Positions 55,301 through 63,606 of a DNA stretch of 64,000 nt are shown in pieces. The DNA is from JAHDHW01 sp965220465 (lineage in GTDB: Bacteria; Bacteroidota; Bacteroidia; Chitinophagales; Saprospiraceae): positions 558,001 through 622,000 of the forward strand of contig CBDCPZ010000023.1 of NCBI GenBank assembly GCA_965220465.1, read 5' to 3'. The notes beneath the pieces were generated by a model. The model saw only the letters and a list, made by a program, of their open reading frames with translations. It was not told the origin of the DNA and searched no databases. Within the stretch, counting starts at the first letter, position 1, and every line of letters starts with the position of its first letter. A program made the position numbers and the translations under genes.

Positions 55301-58300
55301 TATTGCTTATAGAAAATTATTACAACTTGGGCAACAAGACTATATATTCACTCGGAGTTTGAATGAAGAAGGTACGGAATGGGAGGAAAATGATTGGAAG
55401 AAATTTTATTTAGGGTATGGTGGTGAAATAAAAAAAGTTTACTCCATTTTAAATATAAGATTTAGTCGGATAATAACGGCATATACAAAGAATAGAAGCA
55501 ATGGAGTATACAGAACAAAGCTTTTTAATTTTAATCTTGATGGAGGCATCAAGAGTTTTAGCCTTAATGGAGAAGTTAAAAGCACGGTCAATATAGGAGG
55601 TTATTTTTTAGGGACAACAATTCATAAATCAATGGATAAGGATTCGTTGATTTGGTATTTTGTGCAAGGAGTCCCAAATTCACGCTATTATCCAATAAAA
55701 ATAACTAAAAGTGGAGTAGAAGATAAAATAAATTTAGGTCCTCAGCATCTTGGATTTTTTGGAATGAGAGAACTTGCAATTCATAATGGAACGGGTGTTG
55801 AAAGCTCCAACGAAGAAGAAGGTATGCGCTTAGCCTTCAATGATACTCAAGGACAATCTGGAGCAAATCATGCTTTTTTTGTACCCGACATTGACAATAT
55901 GTTACATTTGCAGGGTCAAAAAACCCAAAATTTGCCTAAAGAGGTTACTTTGTTTAAGTTGACAACAGATCATAATCAATCTAGTTATCAAAATCGTCGA
56001 GAAAGAATTGAAAATGCATTTATTAGCAACATTTATTCTCCAATTCACATACTCAATTATTTATGGGAAGCCTACTATTTTTTACCTATTTATCTTTCAT
56101 TACAATTAAAACGGAACAATCATTATGTTGAGGCTTTGGATTATCTACGACTAGTTTATGATTACACTGAAGTGATAGAAGATCGAAAAATTTTCTATGG
56201 ATTGAAACATGAAGAGAACTTTGATGAAAATTATAACAGACCTGGAAAATTTTTCAGTGATCCACTAAATCCACATGCAATTGCTTCTACTCGTGTTAAT
56301 GCTTACACTTGTTATACTTTGTTGACGTTAGTAAATAGTTTCCTTCAAACTGCAGATGGTGAATTTGCCAGAGATACAATTGAATCTCTTGCTAGTGCTC
56401 GAAGACTATATGCTTCAGCGCTAGAATTGCTTAATACTCCTGAGTTGAAGCAAGAACCAGATGAGGAGGAAATTCTACCATTCGATATTCCCCAAAACCC
56501 GGTTTTAGAAGCCCATAAAGTCCATGCCGAAGTCAATCTTTACAAATTACATACTGGCCGTAATATTGCTGGAGATGAACGAGAAGTACAACCTTTGAAT
56601 CAAACTATGTATGCTTCCAGTGGTTTAGTAGTCAATGGAATAGAGTCTCAAACAAGTACGCAACAGAACATTTCATTTCGACCTACACCATTTCGCTTCT
56701 TTGTACTTCTCGAACGAGCAAAACAACTTGTAAGTCTTGCTCAGCAGTTGGAAGTATCATTCCTTTCTACATTAGAAAAACTAGAAACCACGCAATTAAA
56801 TTTGATCAATGCTAAGAATGATTTGCAACTGTCCAAAGCGACTATCCGATTACAGGATTTTCGAGTAAAAGACGCAGTGGATAGTGTGAAACTTGTAGAA
56901 TTACAGAGAACACGTATTGAAATTACTCAAAATTACTATCAAGGATTAATTGCAGATGGTTTATCAAATTTGGAAACTGCCTACCTGACTGCACAAACCA
57001 CTGCCGCGGCATTATTGACCATCTCGGCTATTTATGAGGCACTTAAAACAGCTATAAGTTTTGGTTTATCAGGTGATCCTCTTGGAAAAGCTGGATCAGC
57101 AGCACAAGCATTTGCTCAAGTATACCAATCTAAGGCTTCTTTTGAAAGAAGGAAACAAGAGTGGGTGTATCAATCTATTCTCGCTGACCAGGATCTTTTA
57201 ATAGGTAATCAGCAAATTTTAATTTCTAAAGACCAAGTAAAAATAGTTGGACAGGAAAGAAAAATCGCTTCCTTAAGATTTGATCATACCGAATCTGTAG
57301 CGAATTTTCTGGAGAACAAATTTCTTAATGAAGAACTATATGACTGGATGAGTAACGTTCTGGAAGATGTTTATAGTTTCTTTTTACAACAAGCTACGGC
57401 TACTGCCCGATTGGCAGTACAGCAATTAGCATTTGAACGACAAGAACCGGTGCCCTCTATTATTCTATCTGACTATTGGGAAGTACCGAAAAATGGCCAA
57501 AATGGTTTGAATCCTAATGAAACAACTGACCGTAAAGGACTGACCGGTTCGTCCCGTCTATTGCAAGACATATACAAACTCGATCAGATTGCTTTTCAGA
57601 CAGATCGTCGCAAACTTCAAATGACAAAAACCATATCATTGTTACAATTGTCACCGGCTGAATTTCAGCGTTTCAAGGAGAAAGGAGTATTTTTATTTTC
57701 TACACCTATGGATTTGTTCGACCGTGATTTTCCTGGACACTATCTTCGAATGATTAAAAGAGTTCGTGTTTCTGTTATTGCTCTTACTTCTCCAATAGAG
57801 GGTATTCATGCTACATTGACCAGCAATGGTATTAGTAGAATAGTATTAGCAAATGGTTCTAATTTTTTAGAAACAGAAATCAAACATCCTCCTGAGTCTG
57901 TTTCATTGAGTATGCCGATCAATGCCACTGGACTTTTTGAACTACAACCGGAAGACCAAACAAAAATGTTGCCTTTTGAAAGTATGGGCGTAGATACGTT
58001 CTGGGAATTTGAAATGCCCAAGGCTTCCAATTCTTTTGATTTTAATACTATTGCCGATGTATTATTCACCATTGAATATACTGCATTAAATAGTCCTGAT
58101 TATCGTCAACAAGTCATTCAAAAATTAGACAGACAATTTAGTGCCGATCGTGCCTTTAGTTTCCGACATGAATTCGCAGATCAGTGGTACGACTTGAACA
58201 ATCCAGATCAAACAGTAGCACCTATGACCGTTCAGTTTGATACCAGGCGAGCAGACTTTCCACCCAATCTGGAAGGATTAAGCATTAAGCATATTGTCTT

Positions 58301-58610
58301 ATACTTCTCCCGTAAAGAAGGAGTGGAGGAAATTACCATAAATCATTTGAAATTCACACCGAAAGATAGTGAAGCTCAATTGGGAGCAGATAATCAAAAT
58401 GTTACAAGTGTCAACGGTATATTAAGTACCCGAAGCGGCAATATTCAAGCCTGGGATCCTTTTATTACAGGAAATAAAGCCCCTTATGGCATCTGGGAGC
58501 TTTCTCTGTCTGACACGGATGAAATGAAACAACAATTTAAAAAGGAAGATATTGAAGATATATTATTTGTGATTACTTACGAAGGGATGACGCCCGAATG
58601 GCCGAACTAA
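52305..58610 (+). CDS. Tc toxin TcA, pore-forming translocation subunit
   Basis: A 2101-residue protein. Two carboxypeptidase-regulatory-like beta domains lie at the start (about residues 5-90 and 228-330), before the VRP1-like conserved helix SPLAYLADLLNYTQLH near 396. A helical shell with receptor-binding-type inserts follows. The long pore coiled coils span about 1465-1720, with a hydrophobic hairpin tip around TAAALLTISAIYEALKTA. The C-terminal TcB-binding domain begins FPGHYLRMIKRVRVSV near 1810 and ends at TPEWPN. TcA pentamers bind cells and inject the TcBC-enclosed toxin. It is shorter than Photorhabdus TcdA1 (about 2500) but has all main parts. The start follows a 74-base gap and is confirmed by the duplicate at 49213. 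Confidence 0.93.
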   Translation: MKNTIKGIIKDEKGANLSGIPISVFDVKPGKETLLEQGLTGEKGDFTINLKLGELRTNLLVRANSLKGEIIGESDIRFNVGEQEKIDFTVKMPAPSSEFEQVKWTLEKLLPDGLSSFREKDIPLLLQTKNSDQDGAPVINIANLDKSRLEHFHYSVELAQDSGLPPSFFYGISYQLNKKPTLLEILNMQEPQLRQLLQKAEEETKISEVDDFVFIQLEQLALAEGVLVQQECFGYLRQLKTKEPLAGFTVRVFDLETSPNPKELGNDVSNKNGLFTLAFITPKREGGKAKSKKRSPHRLRLHINPPGSKEMHKVEIKVAYGQKELGELLVPLSGMAKTATVKAPAPLPGFMLNNPVVQHKLRQANGKLAPDKLKNVRSMPLGETGAAPTRQDATSPLAYLADLLNYTQLHITKEGSTNISSEELRSLFFQPFNDLLTSGSLGNKEVRQIQLCIESLRAYLGERPLSDSQKESDLVAAESQYLETAYQTLLIHLGTSYEEMSQLGVADDTTKQNLANRLGIKVGQLNDFWIPTENLTEALLEHKFGLIDTIRDVLSNGAKMGDDENQIKQWQFEGIQWNKNTDEQGQIYLKLGMQVPPSGAPVPAVEIYQDAQRTQLIASGTGESSTSKVDLSESNNSGLSSSINVDFKSVNETIAISVIPAFLSARFENVHARWQQLDNPVEPEGLQFLEEQQKAAIDFLSETIGKTEIASLPLLRDALINITEQNARRLSEILLIDCEFDAKYMTTRISQAFVTIQQLFTSVRTGLLKDTHPDLKLEADDFAEEWKWIGTYETWRAAILVFLYPENLLNPSLRVEQSPIFQDLTNQLRRNRRLNLETIRKAAEEYEFYFKDICNLKVEATCQTMTQMDNVGSIHQNLFYQFGLNDGRVYWSFYDEGESANNKQSYWGKIPGFEEFKVSKILGTVPYQTSENKRKIFLFAKGFSKNWSVSRKYVELVFTTYDLQNREWEEEIVFLSLPDITYNVDVIIEHRLNEELPPFIAYRKLLQLGQQDYIFTRSLNEEGTEWEENDWKKFYLGYGGEIKKVYSILNIRFSRIITAYTKNRSNGVYRTKLFNFNLDGGIKSFSLNGEVKSTVNIGGYFLGTTIHKSMDKDSLIWYFVQGVPNSRYYPIKITKSGVEDKINLGPQHLGFFGMRELAIHNGTGVESSNEEEGMRLAFNDTQGQSGANHAFFVPDIDNMLHLQGQKTQNLPKEVTLFKLTTDHNQSSYQNRRERIENAFISNIYSPIHILNYLWEAYYFLPIYLSLQLKRNNHYVEALDYLRLVYDYTEVIEDRKIFYGLKHEENFDENYNRPGKFFSDPLNPHAIASTRVNAYTCYTLLTLVNSFLQTADGEFARDTIESLASARRLYASALELLNTPELKQEPDEEEILPFDIPQNPVLEAHKVHAEVNLYKLHTGRNIAGDEREVQPLNQTMYASSGLVVNGIESQTSTQQNISFRPTPFRFFVLLERAKQLVSLAQQLEVSFLSTLEKLETTQLNLINAKNDLQLSKATIRLQDFRVKDAVDSVKLVELQRTRIEITQNYYQGLIADGLSNLETAYLTAQTTAAALLTISAIYEALKTAISFGLSGDPLGKAGSAAQAFAQVYQSKASFERRKQEWVYQSILADQDLLIGNQQILISKDQVKIVGQERKIASLRFDHTESVANFLENKFLNEELYDWMSNVLEDVYSFFLQQATATARLAVQQLAFERQEPVPSIILSDYWEVPKNGQNGLNPNETTDRKGLTGSSRLLQDIYKLDQIAFQTDRRKLQMTKTISLLQLSPAEFQRFKEKGVFLFSTPMDLFDRDFPGHYLRMIKRVRVSVIALTSPIEGIHATLTSNGISRIVLANGSNFLETEIKHPPESVSLSMPINATGLFELQPEDQTKMLPFESMGVDTFWEFEMPKASNSFDFNTIADVLFTIEYTALNSPDYRQQVIQKLDRQFSADRAFSFRHEFADQWYDLNNPDQTVAPMTVQFDTRRADFPPNLEGLSIKHIVLYFSRKEGVEEITINHLKFTPKDSEAQLGADNQNVTSVNGILSTRSGNIQAWDPFITGNKAPYGIWELSLSDTDEMKQQFKKEDIEDILFVITYEGMTPEWPN

Positions 58611-58640
58611 GTAATAAATAGAGTAATAAACATACTATAG

Positions 58641-58683
58641 GAAAGCTTGCTATTAATCCATTTTCTCATTAGCAAAGCTTTTC
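58641..58683 (+). other. Hairpin between tcA and the EAD11-TPR gene
   Basis: GAAAGCTTGCTA (58641-58652) pairs, with small bulges, with TAGCAAAGCTTTTC (58670-58683). It ends 3 bases before the next ATG. It could weaken read-through from the toxin operon or limit translation of the next gene. No strong U-run follows. Confidence 0.45.
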
Positions 58684-58686
58684 ATC

Positions 58687-61122
58687 ATGAAACTTCAAAC
58701 AACGCTTGACCATGTCATTGAGTTAATAGGCAAAGGTGAATTGGAATCTGCAATTCAGGAACTAAGTCATCTCTTAAAGCACAGCAAAAAACTGAATGAG
58801 ATTGTCCTTCAATCCGCTCGTTATCACGATATTAAGAAGCAGATTCGACTCGGTACTGTGGATTTTGAAAATGCAAACGTCACCAAGAATCAAATTAGAG
58901 CAGCTTTATTAGATATTATTAGGGAGGTAAAGGAATCCATCAATCGAGATCCTTCTTTTGAAAGTGCTATTGAAAAAGAGATCAATAATAAGCGTCTTAT
59001 AATCAAAGTAACCAAACTGCTGGTTTTAGGAATTTTGTTATTATCAATTATTATTATGGGGTTCCAACAGCATGATAATATATATGCATGTGTAAAAAAC
59101 AAGGTCACCAAATTCAATTCTCAAGATACCACCAATCTCAAAATACTTTTGCTCCCCTTCAAGATGGATGAGAATACCCAGGGTGGGAAAGTGGATTTTA
59201 AAGGACCGCTTGTCGAAAGGTTAAATGTAATAAAAAGTAAGGAAGGGCTTCAAATAGAGCTTCTTTCTTTACAAAAAATTAAATGCCTTGCAGATGATGA
59301 GGAACTTGTCACCGATGAGAAACCAAGAGAAATTGCAGAATCCAAAAATGCTGACCTAGTTGTTTGGGGAAGTTATGAGTTAGCTCATGATTCAAATCAA
59401 AATGACAGAAAAAGTATCAGGTTGCGTTACGCCTTAACTAAAAATTTTCAGGTGGACCGTTCGAAACAAGAGGGGGATACCGAAATGCAAAGAATCGATG
59501 AACTGAAACAGTTAAGGCAAGGCTATTTACAGGAAGATATTGATTACGTTTTACATTGGGTACAAGGAATGACTGCTTATGAAAAAGGGAACTTTAAATT
59601 GGCGCTTCATCATTTTGAAGAAATATTGAATGATTCCACTGAATACAAAGATTTGGAAACTTATTGGCGTATTTGTGAGATTTATCAGGATCTTGGGAAA
59701 ATTAATGAGGCTTTGAAATATGCAGAAAAAGCTGTGAAAATCAGCGAAGATAATTTCAATGAAGATCATCCAAAACGCGCTTCTTCATATAATCAAATGG
59801 GGGTTACTCTTATGCTTTTGGGTAAATACGATTTAGCTTTGGAATATATTAACAAAGCGATTGAAATAAGAGAAAAGTTATTTGATCATAATCATCTTGA
59901 TATAGCCACCTCATATAACAATTTAGCTTTAGTTTTAATTGAATTAGGGGATTTTAATGAAGCCCTGAAAGCACAATTATTAGCATTGGAAATCCAAGAG
60001 CAAATCCTAAATCATAACCATCATGATATTGCTACTTCTTTAAATAACTTATCATTAATATATAGAGGATTAGGAGAGTATGAAAATGCCCTCCAAACTC
60101 AATTAAACGCAATAAAAATTCGAGAAGAAATCTTTAATCCTTTACATCCGAGTATCGCCAATTCTTATAACAATTTAGCTACGGTATATATGGACATGAA
60201 AGAATTTCAAAAAGCACTCCCTGCGCAGTTAAAAGCAATTGAAATCCAAGAAAAAATTATGAAGGCCGATCACCCCGATCTTGCACAATCCTATAATAAT
60301 TTAGCTATGATTTATCAAGGATTAACAGAGTATGAAAAAGCTCTTCCTGTGCAACTAAAAGCGATTGAAATTTATAAAAAAGAATTAGGAGTTAATCATC
60401 CTAATGTTGCAACATGTTATAGTAATTTATCTGTAATTTATAAAAATTTAGGAGAGCCTGAAGAAAGCTTCCAAGCCTTATTAAAAGCATTAGAAATTCG
60501 AAAAAAAGTATATCCGGATCACAATCATCCAGATCTTGGTATCTCATATAATAGTTTAGCTATATATTTTAGAGATTTGGGAGATTACGAGAAAGCAATT
60601 AATTATGAAATTGAGGCAATTTCAATTTTTCAATCTTTCTTTGGATCTGACAACCCTAATACTGCCTTTTTACAAAATAATTTAGCTACATTTTATCAAA
60701 ATATAGAAGATTATGAAAATGCAAAGTCTCTTTCGGAGAATGCATTGTCTATTTTTAGAGAGAAACTTGGTGAGGAACATCCAAATGTTGCTTTGACTTT
60801 GAATTGTTTAGCTGAATCTTTAAGGGGATTAAATGATATAGATTTGGCACTTGAATATCATGAGGAGGCGATCAGGATTGGGAAACTTAAAGATATGAAA
60901 GATAGGCTTCCTTATTTTTATAGCAATTATTCAAAAACATTGCTAAAAAAGAAAGCTTATGATGAAGCACTTTTCTTTCAACAGAAATCTGTATCTCATT
61001 TTGAAAAACTTTTTCCGAATGGTCATTCGGAATTAGATAAAGCTAAGGAAATTTTAAATGAATTAGAAACGAAAACTGAAAATGAAAATGATACTATTCA
61101 AGATATTTCGTCCTTACACTAG
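58687..61122 (+). CDS. EAD11-TM-TolB-like-TPR protein
   Basis: An 811-residue protein. Residues 1-88 match effector-associated domain 11 (LDHVIELIGKGELESAIQ, IVLQSARYHDIKKQIRLGT, IRAALLDIIREV). A membrane helix lies at about 103-123. A TolB-like/adenylate-cyclase-associated domain (about 150-260, LKILLLPFKMDENTQ, KNADLVVWGSYELA) follows, and about 11 kinesin-light-chain-type TPRs (about 285-790, for example IANSYNNLATVYMDMKEF) end the protein. EAD11 would dock onto the same domain in another protein, such as 32261-33223, while the TPRs and TolB-like part form a sensing platform. It is co-directional with and 76 bases after TcA. No enzyme domain. Confidence 0.87.
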   Translation: MKLQTTLDHVIELIGKGELESAIQELSHLLKHSKKLNEIVLQSARYHDIKKQIRLGTVDFENANVTKNQIRAALLDIIREVKESINRDPSFESAIEKEINNKRLIIKVTKLLVLGILLLSIIIMGFQQHDNIYACVKNKVTKFNSQDTTNLKILLLPFKMDENTQGGKVDFKGPLVERLNVIKSKEGLQIELLSLQKIKCLADDEELVTDEKPREIAESKNADLVVWGSYELAHDSNQNDRKSIRLRYALTKNFQVDRSKQEGDTEMQRIDELKQLRQGYLQEDIDYVLHWVQGMTAYEKGNFKLALHHFEEILNDSTEYKDLETYWRICEIYQDLGKINEALKYAEKAVKISEDNFNEDHPKRASSYNQMGVTLMLLGKYDLALEYINKAIEIREKLFDHNHLDIATSYNNLALVLIELGDFNEALKAQLLALEIQEQILNHNHHDIATSLNNLSLIYRGLGEYENALQTQLNAIKIREEIFNPLHPSIANSYNNLATVYMDMKEFQKALPAQLKAIEIQEKIMKADHPDLAQSYNNLAMIYQGLTEYEKALPVQLKAIEIYKKELGVNHPNVATCYSNLSVIYKNLGEPEESFQALLKALEIRKKVYPDHNHPDLGISYNSLAIYFRDLGDYEKAINYEIEAISIFQSFFGSDNPNTAFLQNNLATFYQNIEDYENAKSLSENALSIFREKLGEEHPNVALTLNCLAESLRGLNDIDLALEYHEEAIRIGKLKDMKDRLPYFYSNYSKTLLKKKAYDEALFFQQKSVSHFEKLFPNGHSELDKAKEILNELETKTENENDTIQDISSLH

Positions 61123-61142
61123 TATTATGGTTATGAATTCTT

Positions 61143-61907
61143 ATGAAAAAGAAATAGATCAGCTCCACTGGTGCAATTATAATCTTGGTAACACTTATAT
61201 ATAAAACTGATTCAGTTTTCCAAGGTGTGTTGATTCAAGAGTTGCAAATACATTTAACAGTAAAACTAACGGAGTTAATTTGTTATAAAAACACCAGACT
61301 AGGAATAAAAAAGGATTATTCAGACCTGATCATAAATTCATCTGAAAATTATATTACAGGAAAACTGATAGATGTTGAACTCTCAAACATAAACTTCGAC
61401 CCTATAGTCAGTCTTCCTATTTCCAATAACAAAAATAATAAAATTTTAGAATTTCAGACAGACCCTTTTAATTCAGATATTGCTTTGGGGTTAAGTGAAA
61501 ATTCCAATTTTAAAATATCAGGAGTTTCTGTATATAAACTGTTTGGGTTTTCAGAATTAGATCCGAGTACAAACCTTCCTGTTTCAAAATTAAAAAGTGG
61601 TGTTTTAAATTATCGTGATACTTCATTAACATTAAAAGAAAATCAAATCATTGAAGTTAGAGATTTGAAAAATTGCAAATTGGCGATTGAAAATAACAAA
61701 GATGATTTGAAAATAATTTTGGAGGGGGAAGCACTTGACCTTCAGGTTGGCTATCTAGGTGAAACCCAACCCGTATTACAAGCAAGTCGTATTGAAAATA
61801 ACTTCTTTGATAATCCAAGGGCCAATTTAATTTGGAAATTAATAACTGGCGGTCTAAGTATACGACAGTATCCTAAAAAGTGTGTAAATAAAAAACAGAG
61901 GGCTTAG
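61143..61907 (+). pseudogene. Two-TM membrane protein gene, nonsense codon and IS insertion
   Basis: From ATG 61143 the frame reads MKKK, then TAG (61155-61157), then ISSTGAIIILVTLIYK (a membrane helix) and a soluble domain of about 190 residues (ENYITGKLIDVEL, LFGFSELDPST, VLNYRDTSLTLKENQII, LDLQVGYLGE). The open part can start only at a TTG (61185) inside the helix. At 61863 the gene enters the IS256-family element, which adds RQYPKKCVNKKQRA before a stop at 61907. The native 3' end lies at 63214-63263. No family recognised; a protein with a helix at each end and a soluble middle is implied. It follows the EAD11-TPR gene by 20 bases, so it was probably part of that transcript. Confidence 0.75.
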
Positions 61908-61917
61908 CCCTGAAATG

Positions 61918-63114
61918 TTAGATTTTGACTCTTTCGTCAAAAATAGCAATAAATTGATTAAGAATAATGGGCCAGTTGTGAATCGACATGGTCCATTTTT
62001 TTGTAATCTCAAAAATGGCTAAGTAAACGGACTTTTTCAGTGCATTATCTGTAGGAAAAGCCATTTTGTTTTTCGTGTATTTTCTGATCTTTCCATTTAG
62101 GTTTTCAATTAAATTAGTAGTGTAAATGATTTTTCTGATCTCAACAGGAAAGCCAAAAAAGGTGGTCAGGTCTTCCCAGTTGTTATACCAGCTTTTAATG
62201 GCGTAGGGATACTTGTGATTCCATTTTTCATCAAAGTCTTTCAGCGCAGCTTCGGCTGCTTCTTTGGTTGGAGCAGTATAAATGGTTTTCATGTCTTTAG
62301 CAAATGCTTTTCGATCCTTCCAAACGACATATTTAGCTGCATTTCGGATTTGGTGAACGACACAGATTTGGGTATCCGTTTGAGGAAAAACACTTTTGAT
62401 GGTTTGGGTAAATCCATTGAGGTTATCGGTCACTGTAACGAGGATATCCTCCACACCACGAGCTTTCAAATCCGTCAGCACCCCCATCCAAAAACTGGCG
62501 GCTTCAGTTTTACCTAACCACATACCTAAAACCTCCTTTTTCCCGTCTGTTTTAAGCCCTACAGCTAGGTAAACGGTTTTGTTGATCACCCTGGAATTGT
62601 CTCTTACTTTAAAAACAATGCCATCCATCCAGACAATTAAATACAGCGGTTCCAGTGGTCGGTTTTGCCACACCACAATATCTTCATTGATCTTATCGGT
62701 GATTTTGGAGATGGTGGAAGTAGAGATTTGGAAGTCGTACAACTCCCGGATCTGTTCCTCAATATCAGCATTACTCATGCCTTTGGCATAAAGGGAAATA
62801 ACCATCGATTCTATGCCCTTAGCCAGCCGGGATCGCTTTGGAACAATCTGAGGTTCAAAACTGGCATCCCTATCGCGGGGAACACTAATCTCAGATTCAC
62901 CATAAGTAGTTTTGATCCGCTTTTTAGAATTGCCGTTACGGTAATTTGGATTAGCACTTCTTTGGTTTTTTCCGTAATCCAAATGAGCATCAATTTCTCC
63001 TTCGAGCATCTTTTCAATGCCTCTTTTGTGGAGCTGGCTCAGAAAGGATTCCAGCTCTTCACCAGACTTAAATTGTTTTAGAAAATCATCGTTTAATAAT
63101 TCTTCTTTTTTCAT
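61918..63114 (-). CDS. IS256-family (mutator-type) transposase
   Basis: A 398-residue DDE transposase. The N-terminal part has the family phrase MLEGEIDAHLDYGKN and NYRNGNSKKRIKTTYGE, then a helix-turn-helix-like region (GMSNADIEEQIRELYDF, STSTISKITDKI). Catalytic residues: Asp in IVWMDGIVFKVR near 166, Asp in VTVTDNLNGF near 231 with the C-x2-H of ICVVHQIRN after it, and Glu in TTNLIENLNGKIRK near 340. Length is standard for the family. It is intact and so may be active. Only gene of the element. Confidence 0.96.
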   Translation of the reverse strand: MKKEELLNDDFLKQFKSGEELESFLSQLHKRGIEKMLEGEIDAHLDYGKNQRSANPNYRNGNSKKRIKTTYGESEISVPRDRDASFEPQIVPKRSRLAKGIESMVISLYAKGMSNADIEEQIRELYDFQISTSTISKITDKINEDIVVWQNRPLEPLYLIVWMDGIVFKVRDNSRVINKTVYLAVGLKTDGKKEVLGMWLGKTEAASFWMGVLTDLKARGVEDILVTVTDNLNGFTQTIKSVFPQTDTQICVVHQIRNAAKYVVWKDRKAFAKDMKTIYTAPTKEAAEAALKDFDEKWNHKYPYAIKSWYNNWEDLTTFFGFPVEIRKIIYTTNLIENLNGKIRKYTKNKMAFPTDNALKKSVYLAIFEITKKWTMSIHNWPIILNQFIAIFDERVKI

Positions 63115-63145
63115 AGTAGCGTAATTGATGTTTAAAGTTATGAAA

Positions 63146-63177
63146 TAAAAATGGGGGGCAATTGCCCCCCATTTTTA
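63146..63177. terminator. Perfect 32-bp palindrome at the IS end
   Basis: A perfect inverted repeat with core GGGGGGCAATTGCCCCCC and A/T flanks lies between the transposase start (63114) and the right inverted repeat. Such hairpins stop transcription entering the element from outside and keep transposase expression low. Confidence 0.75.
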
Positions 63178-63205
63178 ACTTTTACACACTTTACGGGATA
63201 CTACC

Positions 63206-63263
63206 AAGTATACTTTTAACACTTATCACTCTTTATCAAGCAATTAAAAAAATTAGAACTTGA
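63206..63263 (+). pseudogene. 3' end of the IS-disrupted membrane gene
   Basis: Joining the two sides at one AAGTATAC copy keeps the frame: codons up to ATA 61860-61862, then CTT TTA ACA CTT and so on, giving SILLTLITLYQAIKKIRT and TGA at 63261-63263. This restores a C-terminal membrane helix, which is strong evidence that the gene was intact before the insertion. Confidence 0.85.
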
Positions 63264-63325
63264 GTTAGCAAAAGTAATCACCTCCACGAACTAAAACTAA
63301 ACTTTTAACCAAAGCAAAGTTGATT

Positions 63326-63580
63326 TTACCAATCAACCACCATGTAAAGTACATCTGCATTTTTCGAACTGTCAATTTCTTCTAGTGTTCTAATCTGTAA
63401 ATCATAACGATTGACAGCTGCAACTAAGGCTAAAGAATATAGTGAATTGTAGTTTTTGTGATTTTTGGACAAGGTAAAATATTCGTCTTTTGGTTTTTCA
63501 CCATTGTAATCAAGTCGAATATAACAATTTTCAGAGTCTACATTAAGTGTTTTGATTATACCCGTTGCCCGAATAGCCAT
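63326..63580 (-). CDS. Small conserved-looking hypothetical protein
   Basis: An 84-residue soluble protein beginning MAIRATGIIKTLNVDSENCY, with IRLDYNGEKPKDEYFTLSK, a helix LYSLALVAAVNRYDLQI and ending LYMVVDW. ATG 63580 is preferred over an upstream ATG at 63610, which would overlap the previous gene's stop codon (63607) and adds ten residues unlike the rest. The fold is probably a small beta-barrel with a helix. It follows the repeat protein (63607 onward) on the same strand by 26 bases, so the two are likely co-transcribed. Family and function unknown. Confidence 0.7.
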   Translation of the reverse strand: MAIRATGIIKTLNVDSENCYIRLDYNGEKPKDEYFTLSKNHKNYNSLYSLALVAAVNRYDLQIRTLEEIDSSKNADVLYMVVDW

Positions 63581-63606
63581 AACAGAAGTTTTTATTTGGT
63601 TAAAAA

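Larger units (their letters stand above)
61864..63205 (-). mobile_element. IS256-family insertion sequence, 1342 bp
   Basis: Ends are imperfect inverted repeats: left GACAGTATCCTAAAAAGTGT, right (reverse complement) GGTAGTATCCCGTAAAGTGT, each continuing GTAAA. Both sides are flanked by an 8-bp direct repeat, AAGTATAC (61856-61863 and 63206-63213), the target duplication size of IS256. One transposase gene fills it. The element looks complete and recent because the target duplication is perfect and the transposase is intact. Confidence 0.93.

Noticed and set aside
61185..61907. An intact 240-residue protein starting at TTG
   Set aside because: The start would be inside a membrane helix, an upstream in-frame ATG is cut off by TAG, and the last 14 residues are encoded by the IS end.
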